Shown piece after piece: positions 51,840-59,389 of a DNA stretch of 59,389 nt. A program made the translations under genes and the position numbers. The stretch is taken from assembly GCA_031119395.1 (NCBI GenBank), contig JAVHYA010000027.1:1-59389 (forward strand), in the 5' to 3' direction. Position 1 is the first letter of the stretch. Each line of letters opens with the position of its first letter. This stretch comes from Pseudomonadota bacterium (GTDB lineage: Bacteria > Pseudomonadota > Gammaproteobacteria > Burkholderiales > Burkholderiaceae_C). Under the pieces are notes generated by a model, which was not told the origin of the DNA, searched no databases, and was given only the letters and a program-made list of their open reading frames with translations.

Positions 51840-52646
51840 CTACAAGGAAGCGGAGGCCGATCCGGCCAGCGCCAGCACCACCGAAATGTTGTCCCGGCCG
51901 CCATTCTCGTTCGCGGCTGCAACCAAAAGTGTTGCTTTTTCTGGAAGACTATTATCTTGTAACAAAAGTGTGAAAATCTGCGCGTCGCTCACCATTTCGC
52001 TGAGACCGTCGGAACACAGCAGGAAAAGGTCGCCGGGCTCGGCCTCGTGCTCGTTGACCTCGAGTTCCACCTGCCGTTCGATCCCGAGCGCACGCGTGAC
52101 GAGGTTGCGATGCGGTGACACCGCGGCCTCTTCCGGCGTGATGGCACCGGCGTCGAGCTGCTCCTGCAGCAGCGAGTGGTCACGCGTCAGCAACTCGAAC
52201 TCGGTGCCCCGCCGCAGCCGATAGCAGCGCGAGTCGCCGATGTGCCCGACCAGCACGCGGGGCCCGCCGAAGGCCGCGACCACCAGGGTGGTGCCCATGC
52301 CGCGCAGTTGCGTGTTGGCGGCACCGGCCTCGAAGATCGCACGGTTCGCTTCGTCCGTACTGTTCTGCATGGCCCGCCGAATGGCCCGCGATGGTGCCGC
52401 AGGCCCCGCGTGCGCCAACCAGCGGCCGAAGCTGGCCTGCACGAGGGCGATGGCCATGCCGCTGGCGACCTCGCCGCCGTTGTAGCCGCCCATGCCGTCG
52501 GCCAGCACGGCCACACCCAGGCTGGGATCGAACGCGATCGCGTCCTCGTTGTTGCCTCGGACCTTTCCAGCATCGGTGAGTGCAGCGAACTCCCAGGGCA
52601 GCGGCCGCACCGACGTCGTGGCTGGAGCGGGTGCGGCGCTGGTCAT
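51840..52646 (-). CDS. PP2C-type Ser/Thr protein phosphatase
   Basis: A 268-residue Stp1-like phosphatase with all metal and phosphate motifs: GKVRGNNEDA, VLADGMGGYNGGEVAS, GTTLVVAAF, VGHIGDSRCY, LTRDHSLLQE, LLCSDGLSE and GGRDNISVV. It would reverse Ser/Thr phosphorylation, presumably of FHA ligands or targets. The 3' part (51921-51980) is strikingly AT-rich (about 32% GC by my count), unlike the rest of the gene. It is the first gene of the leftward signalling cluster. Confidence 0.92.
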   Translation of the reverse strand: MTSAAPAPATTSVRPLPWEFAALTDAGKVRGNNEDAIAFDPSLGVAVLADGMGGYNGGEVASGMAIALVQASFGRWLAHAGPAAPSRAIRRAMQNSTDEANRAIFEAGAANTQLRGMGTTLVVAAFGGPRVLVGHIGDSRCYRLRRGTEFELLTRDHSLLQEQLDAGAITPEEAAVSPHRNLVTRALGIERQVELEVNEHEAEPGDLFLLCSDGLSEMVSDAQIFTLLLQDNSLPEKATLLVAAANENGGRDNISVVLALAGSASASL

Positions 52647-52665
52647 GGGTATGCGGGCAGCGGGC

Positions 52666-53349
52666 TCAGGTGGCAGCCGCCACGTGACGCCGGCTCAGCC
52701 ACTTGCCGATCGCGATGACCAGCACGGCTCCGGCGGCGGCGGCGGCGTGCAGCAGCCACGGGTTGGCGGCCATCACGCCACGCAGCGACACGTCGCTGGC
52801 GATGGTTTCCCCGCCCACCCAGCCGATCAGCGCGGCACCCAGCATGACGATGATCGGGAAGCGTTCCATGAGCTTGATCATCAGCGTGCTGCCGAAGATC
52901 ACCAGCGGAATGCTGATGGCCAGACCCAGCACCAGCAGCACCATGCTGCCCTGAGCGGCCGCCGCCACGGCGATCACGTTGTCCAGGCTCATCACCAAGT
53001 CGGCGATGAGGATGGTGCGCACGGCGGCCATCATGCTGCCGTACTCCTTGCCGCCCTCTTCACCCTCGTCCTCGTCGCCCAGCAGCTGCACGCCGATCCA
53101 CAGCAGAAGCAGCCCGCCGACGATCTGCAGGTACGGCAACGCGAGCAGCTTGGCAGCCACCACCGTCAGCACGATGCGCAGCACGACCGCCGCGCCCGAG
53201 CCGAAGAGGATGGCCTTCTTCTGTTGTTCAGGCGGCAGGGAGCGAGCCGCCAGCGCGATCACGACCGCGTTGTCGCCCGAGAGGATGATGTTGATCCAGA
53301 TGATCTTGACCAGACCGATCCAGAAGTCAGCGCTTTGCAGGATTTCCAT
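52666..53349 (-). CDS. TerC-family membrane protein (second paralogue)
   Basis: A 227-residue polytopic protein with TerC acidic motifs INIILSGDNAVVIALA and IADLVMSLDNVIAVAA and an acidic loop (GDEDEGEEGG) between helices. It differs from the paralogue at 28741 and has no yybP-ykoY riboswitch upstream. ATG 53349 is preferred, with GGAG about 11 nt upstream; a GTG at 53364 is possible. The transcript would start within or before the sucCD terminator hairpin. Probable metal (Mn2+) exporter, by family. Confidence 0.87.
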   Translation of the reverse strand: MEILQSADFWIGLVKIIWINIILSGDNAVVIALAARSLPPEQQKKAILFGSGAAVVLRIVLTVVAAKLLALPYLQIVGGLLLLWIGVQLLGDEDEGEEGGKEYGSMMAAVRTILIADLVMSLDNVIAVAAAAQGSMVLLVLGLAISIPLVIFGSTLMIKLMERFPIIVMLGAALIGWVGGETIASDVSLRGVMAANPWLLHAAAAAGAVLVIAIGKWLSRRHVAAAT

Positions 53350-53380
53350 TGATGACGTCTCCACGATGTTATGTGTGGAA

Positions 53381-53412
53381 AGGGCGCTCGCAACCTGGAT
53401 TGCGAGCGCCCT
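53381..53412 (-). terminator. Terminator hairpin after sucCD
   Basis: A perfect 13-bp stem: AGGGCGCTCGCAA (53381-53393), 6-nt loop, TTGCGAGCGCCCT (53400-53412). On the minus strand it is followed by TTCC. It ends only 31 bp before the start of the next minus-strand gene, terC. Confidence 0.8.
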
Positions 53413-53454
53413 CTCGTTTATGTGGCGCGAAAGCGATCTGCCCAGGCGGCAGGA

Positions 53455-54348
53455 TCAGAGAAGGCCCTTGAGCAGCTTGCCCATTTCGGAAGGGTTGCGG
53501 GTGATGGTGAAGCCGCACTCTTCCATGATGGCGAGCTTGGCATCGGCCGTGTCGGCACCACCGGAGATCAGCGCGCCGGCGTGGCCCATGCGCTTGCCGG
53601 GAGGGGCCGTCACGCCGGCGATGAAGCCGACGATCGGCTTCTTCATGTGGTCCTTGCACCAGCGGGCGGCTTCGGCCTCGTCGGGGCCGCCGATCTCGCC
53701 GATCATGATCACGGCGTCGGTATCGGGGTCGTCGTTGAAGGCCTTCATCACGTCGATGTGCTTGAGGCCGTTGATCGGGTCGCCGCCGATGCCCACGGCG
53801 GTGGACTGGCCGATGCCCAGCTCGGTGAGCTGCGCCACGGCTTCATAGGTCAGCGTGCCGGAGCGGCTGACCACGCCGACGCGGCCCTTCTTGTGGATGT
53901 GGCCCGGCATGATGCCGATCTTGATCTCGTCGGGCGTGATGAGGCCGGGGCAGTTGGGGCCCAGCAGCAGCGTCTTCTTGCCACCCTTGGCTTCCTTGGC
54001 CTTCATCTTGTTGCGCACTTCGAGCATGTCCTTGACCGGGATGCCCTCGGTGATGCAGATCGCCAGGTCCAGGTCGGCCTCGACGGCTTCCCAGATCGCG
54101 GCGGCAGCGCCAGCCGGCGGCACGTAGATCACCGACACGGTGGCGCCGGTCTGCGTGGCGGCTTCCTTCACCGACGCGTAGATCGGGATGTTGAAGATCG
54201 ACTCGCCGGCCTTCTTCGGGTTCACGCCGGCCACGAAGCAGTTCTTGCCGTTCGCGTATTCCTGGCACTTCTCGGTGTGGAACTGCCCGGTCTTGCCCGT
54301 GATGCCCTGGGTGATGACCTTGGTGTCCTTGTTGATGTAGATCGACAT
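53455..54348 (-). CDS. sucD: Succinyl-CoA ligase, alpha subunit
   Basis: A 297-residue TCA-cycle enzyme subunit that carries the phospho-His and binds CoA. Recognised from [55 protein letters not shown] and the active-site [14 protein letters not shown]. It lies 12 bp downstream of sucC. Confidence 0.97.
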   Translation of the reverse strand: MSIYINKDTKVITQGITGKTGQFHTEKCQEYANGKNCFVAGVNPKKAGESIFNIPIYASVKEAATQTGATVSVIYVPPAGAAAAIWEAVEADLDLAICITEGIPVKDMLEVRNKMKAKEAKGGKKTLLLGPNCPGLITPDEIKIGIMPGHIHKKGRVGVVSRSGTLTYEAVAQLTELGIGQSTAVGIGGDPINGLKHIDVMKAFNDDPDTDAVIMIGEIGGPDEAEAARWCKDHMKKPIVGFIAGVTAPPGKRMGHAGALISGGADTADAKLAIMEECGFTITRNPSEMGKLLKGLL

Positions 54349-54360
54349 GGCGAATGTTCC

Positions 54361-55521
<1,161 letters not shown>

Positions 55522-55619
55522 GAGGAGTCTCTCGGAACGGAGTTGGATGGTGCTGTTGTCCGCGGGCCACGGGCGCCGACTGGCTGGGCAGGCGGGGGCG
55601 GCGGAGCAGCCGTCGACTG

Positions 55620-55639
55620 TATCATGGTGCGTTGCACCA
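55620..55639. promoter_or_regulatory. Palindromic operator-like site in the sucC-argC gap
   Basis: TGGTGC (55625-55630), GTT, GCACCA (55634-55639) forms a 15-bp palindrome overlapping TATCAT (55620-55625), a possible -10 for argC. It could be a repressor operator for either divergent gene. The regulator is unknown. Confidence 0.4.
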
Positions 55640-55723
55640 CAGGCCCGGGCCGTTCATGTGGTCAATACGTAGTTTCCGCGTCAACGGGAACGCTCCCGCA
55701 GCTCCAGTCAGAGGAGGCATCGC

Positions 55724-56647
55724 ATGCCCAGGATCTTCATCGACGGCGAGGCCGGTACCACCGGCCTGCAGATCCGCGAGCGCCTCGCCCGCATGCCGCA
55801 GGTCGAACTGGTCAGCATCGCGCCGGAACTGCGCAAGGACGCCTCCGCCAAGCGCGACCTGATGGCCGGAGTCGACCTGGTGATCCTCTGCCTGCACGAC
55901 GACGCCGCGCGCGAATCCGTCGCGTTGATCGACGGCCTGGGCAGCCGCAAGCCGCGCATCGTCGACGCCTCGACCGCGCACCGGGTGGCGCCCGACTGGG
56001 TCTACGGCTTTCCCGAACTGGCGCCAGGCCAGGCCGACGCGGTGGCGAAGGCCGAGCGCGTCGCCAATCCCGGCTGCTACGCCACCGGCGCCATCGCGCT
56101 GGTGCGGCCGCTGGTCGATGCCGGGCTGCTGCCCGCCGATTTCCCGATCGCGCTGCCTTCGGTGAGCGGCTACTCCGGCGGCGGCCGCGCCATGATCGAG
56201 GCCTACGAGGCCGGCACCGCGCCGCTGTTCGAGACCTACGCGCTGGGCCTGAAGCACAAGCACATCCCGGAGATCATGAAGTACACCGGCCTCACGGCGC
56301 GGCCCGTCTTCATCCCTTCGGTGGGCAACTTCAAACAGGGCATGCTGGTGCAATTGCCGCTGCATCTCGACCAGCTGCCGGGCAAGCCCAATGCGGGCGA
56401 CCTGCAGGCCGCGTACGCCGCGCATTACGCGAAGAGCAACACGCCCGAGCAGTTCGTGAAGGTGCTGCCGCCCACCGAGGACGGCAAGCTCGACGCGCTG
56501 GCGCTCAACGACACGAACGTGCTGGAGATCCGCGTGTTCCCGAACGAGGACCACCGCCATGCCGTCGCCATCGCCCGGCTGGACAATCTGGGCAAGGGCG
56601 CCAGCGGCGCCGCGGTGCAGAACCTGTCGCTGATGCTGGGGCTCTGA
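55724..56647 (+). CDS. argC: N-acetyl-gamma-glutamyl-phosphate reductase, type 2
   Basis: A 307-residue short-form ArgC that reduces N-acetylglutamyl phosphate with NADPH in arginine synthesis. N-terminal [13 protein letters not shown] is the nucleotide-binding loop; the catalytic Cys118 is in [24 protein letters not shown] and LKHKHIPEI follow. GAGGAGG precedes the ATG. No other arg gene is adjacent. Confidence 0.95.
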   Translation: MPRIFIDGEAGTTGLQIRERLARMPQVELVSIAPELRKDASAKRDLMAGVDLVILCLHDDAARESVALIDGLGSRKPRIVDASTAHRVAPDWVYGFPELAPGQADAVAKAERVANPGCYATGAIALVRPLVDAGLLPADFPIALPSVSGYSGGGRAMIEAYEAGTAPLFETYALGLKHKHIPEIMKYTGLTARPVFIPSVGNFKQGMLVQLPLHLDQLPGKPNAGDLQAAYAAHYAKSNTPEQFVKVLPPTEDGKLDALALNDTNVLEIRVFPNEDHRHAVAIARLDNLGKGASGAAVQNLSLMLGL

Positions 56648-56672
56648 GCCCCGGGCGCGCGACGCGAGGGCC

Positions 56673-56981
56673 TCAGCCTTCCGCGAGGACGCGCGCCAAT
56701 GCGACCGCGGCCAGCGCGACCAGCCCGGCACCACCGACCTGCAATGCGTAGCCGGTGGCGCGCTCGTAGCGCCGGCTCACCGTCTTGCGCAGCCACACCG
56801 GCATCTGCGTGTCCCGGCCCTCGAGGGCACCGGGCGGCCTGCGGCCATCCGTGAGCTGGACGCCCCAGGCTGCCAGCCGCATGGCAGCGATCACGGTGGC
56901 ATAACAGGCCAGGCTGCCTTGGGCGCACAGCGCGTCGTAGGCCTGGGCGACGAGATTCGCACCCCAGCACCACGCGCTCAT
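56673..56981 (-). CDS. Small hypothetical membrane protein
   Basis: Not recognised. From ATG 56981 it encodes 102 residues: MSAWCWGANLVAQAYDALCAQGSLACYATVIAAMRLAAWG in parts, a basic loop (RRPPGALEGR), and a C-terminal hydrophobic helix (YALQVGGAGLVALAAVALARV). It converges on argC and is divergent from the HTH gene at 57166. Longer in-frame starts exist. Evidence is composition and one or two possible helices only. Confidence 0.5.
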   Translation of the reverse strand: MSAWCWGANLVAQAYDALCAQGSLACYATVIAAMRLAAWGVQLTDGRRPPGALEGRDTQMPVWLRKTVSRRYERATGYALQVGGAGLVALAAVALARVLAEG

Positions 56982-57165
56982 GCTGGCGCTCCGGCCGCGC
57001 TGCGCCCGGGCGTGGCCTGCCTCGAATCGAACATGTTGGCTCCCTGTCTGCTTCGCGGCCTTCTGGCGAGTCCGATGCGAAGCGGCGCAAATTCTGGCAA
57101 GGGCACGCCCAACAGTCAATTTTTCCCGACTGACTTTCAGGCGAACAATCGGAACCATCGGGCGC

Positions 57166-57603
57166 ATGACAGGTGCCGAGGAACGAGAGGCCTTCAGCCA
57201 ACGGTTGCGCACGGCACTCGATCAGGCCGGATGGAAGGCCATGGGCGCGACGCTCCTGGCCCGCGAGTTCAACCGCCGCAATTCCGGCCCCGCCATCACC
57301 GCTCACGCCACGCGCAAATGGCTGCAGGGCGAGGCGATCCCGGCCCAGGGCAATCTGCAGGACCTTGCCAGCTGGCTCGAGGTCCCCGCGCCCTGGCTGC
57401 GTTTCGGCGAGCCGCCGCGGCCGCCGCAGGCGGCGGAGTCGCCCCCCACCCCCTACGTGTCCGAACAGGCCGCCAAGGTGGCCGCCGACTTTCTGCGACT
57501 GGGCGCGCAGGAGCAGCGCGTCGTCGAATCCCTGATCGTGCTGCTGCTGGCGCGCAGCGGCACGGCCGACGTGCCAAGCAAGCCCACGCCGCGCCGCCGG
57601 TGA
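57166..57603 (+). CDS. Helix-turn-helix (XRE-like) transcriptional regulator
   Basis: A 145-residue protein. The N-terminal domain (FSQRLRTALDQAGWKAMGATLLAREFNRR, then ITAHATRKWLQGEAIPAQGNLQDLASWLEV in parts) resembles a lambda/phage-repressor HTH, with PWLRFGE as in the family. The C-terminal part is helical (AADFLRLGAQEQRVVESLIVLLL). The AT-rich stretch upstream (57100-57165) is a likely promoter and operator region. The target is unknown. The neighbours do not suggest a prophage. Confidence 0.8.
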   Translation: MTGAEEREAFSQRLRTALDQAGWKAMGATLLAREFNRRNSGPAITAHATRKWLQGEAIPAQGNLQDLASWLEVPAPWLRFGEPPRPPQAAESPPTPYVSEQAAKVAADFLRLGAQEQRVVESLIVLLLARSGTADVPSKPTPRRR

Positions 57604-57657
57604 AGCCGGGAGCCGGTTTCACCGGCGCATCGACCGAGAGGCGATCGGCGCCCGCGC

Positions 57658-58095
57658 TCAGGCGCCCCCGGCCGCCTCGAGCAGGTCGCGCAGCGTGCGC
57701 AGGTCGTTTGCGATCCAGCGCGCGTCGCGTTCGAAGGCCGTGTCGTCCATGGTTGGCTGCCGAATCAGCGTGAACTGGAACTCGCACACCTCCCGGCCCA
57801 GGCCGATGACGCGAAAGGGCAGGTAGATCTCGGCGGCGCCGGGTGGCTCCTCGGGCGTGACCCAGTGGTCGAGCACGCCGAAGTCGTTGGCCGGCGCGAA
57901 GCGCACGCGGGCCCGGCTGCCATCGGCGCTCTCGAAGCGCCAATGCGCGCCCTCGCGCGTGAACTGGCCGCTGGAGAGGCCGCTGGCCCATTCGGGCATG
58001 CGCAGCGGGTCGGCCGCCAGCGCCCAGGCGCGCTGCCAGTCGCAGGCCGTGCGCTGGGTGATCACGCGGGTGGTGGTCGCGGAAACATCAGTCAT
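57658..58095 (-). CDS. SRPBCC (START-like) family protein
   Basis: A 145-residue polyketide-cyclase/START-type fold: [27 protein letters not shown] at the N-terminus, [20 protein letters not shown] and a C-terminal helix ([18 protein letters not shown]). The start at 58095 has GGAGGTGA just upstream and overlaps the end of recX by 8 nt, so it is cotranslated. The ligand is unknown. Confidence 0.83.
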   Translation of the reverse strand: MTDVSATTTRVITQRTACDWQRAWALAADPLRMPEWASGLSSGQFTREGAHWRFESADGSRARVRFAPANDFGVLDHWVTPEEPPGAAEIYLPFRVIGLGREVCEFQFTLIRQPTMDDTAFERDARWIANDLRTLRDLLEAAGGA

Positions 58096-58579
58096 CGTCA
58101 CCTCCTGCAAGGCTGCGGTCGCGGGCCGCGCCGTCGGCGTCCTGTGCGCGCAGAACCTTTGCCACCGTGGCGCCGGAGAAGCCGCGCGCCATCAGGAAAC
58201 GGCTCTGGCGTGCGCGCTCCTTGGCATCGGCGGGCGGCCCGTCGAAGCGGCGCTGCCACAGCGCCCGGGCGCGCTCCACCTCGGTGGCTTGCAGGCCGGA
58301 CACCGCCTCGGCCACGGCGTCGGCCGCGATGCCCTTGGCCTGCAGTTCCTGCCGCACCCGGGCGGCACCCAGCCGCGGGGCACGCTGGTGCAGCACCGAC
58401 TGCACCACCCGCGCTTCGCTGATGAAGTCCTTGGCTGCCAACTCGTCCAGCGCGCGCGCCAGCGTGCCGGGCTCTTCCTCGTGCCGCGCGAGCTTGCGTT
58501 CCAGCTCGGCCCGCGAATGCTCGCGCTGGCTGAGCAGGCGCAGTGCGCGGCCCTTGAGCGAAGGAGCGGAAAAAGCCAT
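58088..58579 (-). CDS. recX: Regulatory protein RecX
   Basis: A 163-residue RecA inhibitor with the three-helix repeats: [52 protein letters not shown] in parts, and [24 protein letters not shown]. It lies downstream of recA on the same strand, separated by about 200 bp containing two kinds of repeat elements. The end overlaps the SRPBCC gene. Confidence 0.93.
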   Translation of the reverse strand: MAFSAPSLKGRALRLLSQREHSRAELERKLARHEEEPGTLARALDELAAKDFISEARVVQSVLHQRAPRLGAARVRQELQAKGIAADAVAEAVSGLQATEVERARALWQRRFDGPPADAKERARQSRFLMARGFSGATVAKVLRAQDADGAARDRSLAGGDDD

Positions 58580-58581
58580 TT

Positions 58582-58643
58582 GCTATGAATTCGATAGCTG
58601 CTCACGCCCGCAGGATGGGCGCTGGAGGGCAATTTGCCATGGA
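58582..58643 (+). repeat. Dispersed two-hairpin repeat copy between recA and recX
   Basis: It reads GCTATGAATTCGATAGC, CGCCCGCAGGATGGGCGCTGG and GGGCAATTTGCCATGGA in order. The left hairpin has one mismatch. It begins 2 bp from the recX start codon, so it forms the recX 5' leader. Confidence 0.8.
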
Positions 58644-58659
58644 ATCATGGACTTGGGAC

Positions 58660-58766
58660 GCCAAGGGCGCGAGGCGTCGCGAAGGGCGCGGAAGAACACA
58701 GGAGGTCCTGTGCTTTCTCTCTTCTGCGCCCTCTGCGAATCCTCCGCGCCCTCTGCGTTCGGCTGT
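58660..58766. repeat. Second repeat type: inverted and direct GAGGGCGC-rich motifs
   Basis: On the plus strand TCTGCGCCCTCTGCG, ATCCTCCGCGCCCTCTGCG (about 58726-58764) is a tandem imperfect direct repeat. The left side has CCAAGGGCGCGAGGCG and CGAAGGGCGCGG (about 58661-58693), which can pair with it. The central part is AACACAGGAGGTCCTGTGC. It resembles a REP/MITE-like element and lies in the recA-recX spacer. Confidence 0.6.
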
Positions 58767-58778
58767 CCGACCCCGTCT

Positions 58779-59389
58779 TCAGTCGGCCTCGCCCGCCCCG
58801 GTGGGCAGCAGCGAGATGCCCAGCGACTCGCGCACCTTGTTCTCGATCTCCACGGCCAGGTCGGGGTTCTCGCGCAGGAACTCGCGGGCGTTGTCGCGGC
58901 CCTGGCCGATCTTCTCGCCGCCGTAGGCGTACCAGGCGCCGGACTTCTCGACGATGCGGGCATTGACGCCCATGTCGATGATCTCGCCCTCGCGGCTGAT
59001 GCCCTCGCCGAAGAGGATGTCGAACTCGGCCGTCTTGAACGGCGGCGAGACCTTGTTCTTGACCACCTTCACCTTGGTCTCGTTGCCGATCGCCTCGTCG
59101 CCCTTCTTGATGGTGCCGATGCGGCGGATGTCCAGGCGCACCGAGGCGTAGAACTTCAGCGCGTTGCCGCCGGTGGTGGTTTCGGGCGAGCCGAACATCA
59201 CGCCGATCTTCATGCGGATCTGGTTGATGAAGATGACCATGCAGTTGGTCTTCTTGATCGTGGCGGTGAGCTTGCGCAGCGCCTGGCTCATGAGGCGGGC
59301 CTGCAGGCCGGGCAGCGAATCGCCCATCTCGCCCTCGATTTCGGCCTTGGGCGTGAGCGCGGCCACCGAGTCGACGACGATCAGGTCGA
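58779..59389 (-). CDS. recA: Recombinase RecA, 3' part (cut by window edge)
   Basis: The C-terminal ~200 residues of RecA run off the window. Visible are [56 protein letters not shown] in parts (L2 loop and core), [14 protein letters not shown] and [17 protein letters not shown]. The C-terminal domain ends [13 protein letters not shown]. The N-terminus with the Walker A lies beyond 59389. recX follows downstream. Confidence 0.97.
   Translation of the reverse strand, partial: DLIVVDSVAALTPKAEIEGEMGDSLPGLQARLMSQALRKLTATIKKTNCMVIFINQIRMKIGVMFGSPETTTGGNALKFYASVRLDIRRIGTIKKGDEAIGNETKVKVVKNKVSPPFKTAEFDILFGEGISREGEIIDMGVNARIVEKSGAWYAYGGEKIGQGRDNAREFLRENPDLAVEIENKVRESLGISLLPTGAGEAD

Overview
The window is about 59 kb of GC-rich chromosome from a betaproteobacterium, most likely Burkholderiales, family Comamonadaceae (Variovorax/Acidovorax-like). 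The evidence is the type-2 ArgC, DUF3717, YaeQ and TerC genes, the PilV/W/X/Y1/E minor-pilin cluster, the recX-recA arrangement, and at least nine copies of a roughly 60-bp two-hairpin intergenic repeat that I associate with Comamonadaceae. I see no rRNA, tRNA, CRISPR array, transposase or phage structural gene. The sequence looks like ordinary core chromosome with a few accessory genes.

Left part (1-17.5 kb): mltA with a divergent 41-codon membrane-protein ORF, two tandem OmpA-type lipoproteins, then a leftward operon yhdP - nitrilase-like amidohydrolase - PAS sensor kinase - FixJ-type regulator. glnE and rlpA run rightward from a 25-bp divergent gap with yhdP. An ECF41-type sigma factor, a diiron ferritin-like protein and a periplasmic glutathione peroxidase follow.

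17.5-25.2 kb: a tight seven-gene rightward operon (FAD amine oxidase-like, DUF1365, CFA synthase, chalcone-isomerase-like, GPH-type transporter, DUF3833 lipoprotein, SDR). It looks like a membrane fatty-acid modification cluster, preceded by a structured intergenic region. A GST gene faces it.

25.4-35.7 kb: purB, yaeQ, two small zinc-type proteins, then a Mn-type yybP-ykoY riboswitch controlling a TerC-family exporter, a small hypothetical and a holin-like membrane protein. Next is an orphan 1731-residue NRPS with the order FAAL-PCP-C-A-PCP. It has no thioesterase, and its A-domain specificity code resembles that for glycine, suggesting an N-acyl-glycine-type product.

35.9-48 kb: an M48 peptidase, moaC, a PglL-type pilin O-glycosylation ligase and the minor-pilin/adhesin operon fimT-like - pilV - pilW - pilX - pilY1 - pilE. 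PilY1 carries a PA14-like insertion.

48-53.4 kb: a leftward signalling cluster of PP2C phosphatase, FHA protein, CHASE2 adenylate cyclase and a metallo-beta-lactamase-fold phosphodiesterase, plus a second TerC paralogue. 53.4-59.4 kb: sucCD, argC, small regulators, an SRPBCC protein, recX and the 3' part of recA, cut by the window edge.

The strongest signals for follow-up are the orphan lipo-NRPS, the riboswitch with a visible alternative hairpin, the repeat family that has entered coding sequences as signal-peptide or membrane segments, and the cyclase/phosphodiesterase/FHA/PP2C cluster beside the pilus genes.
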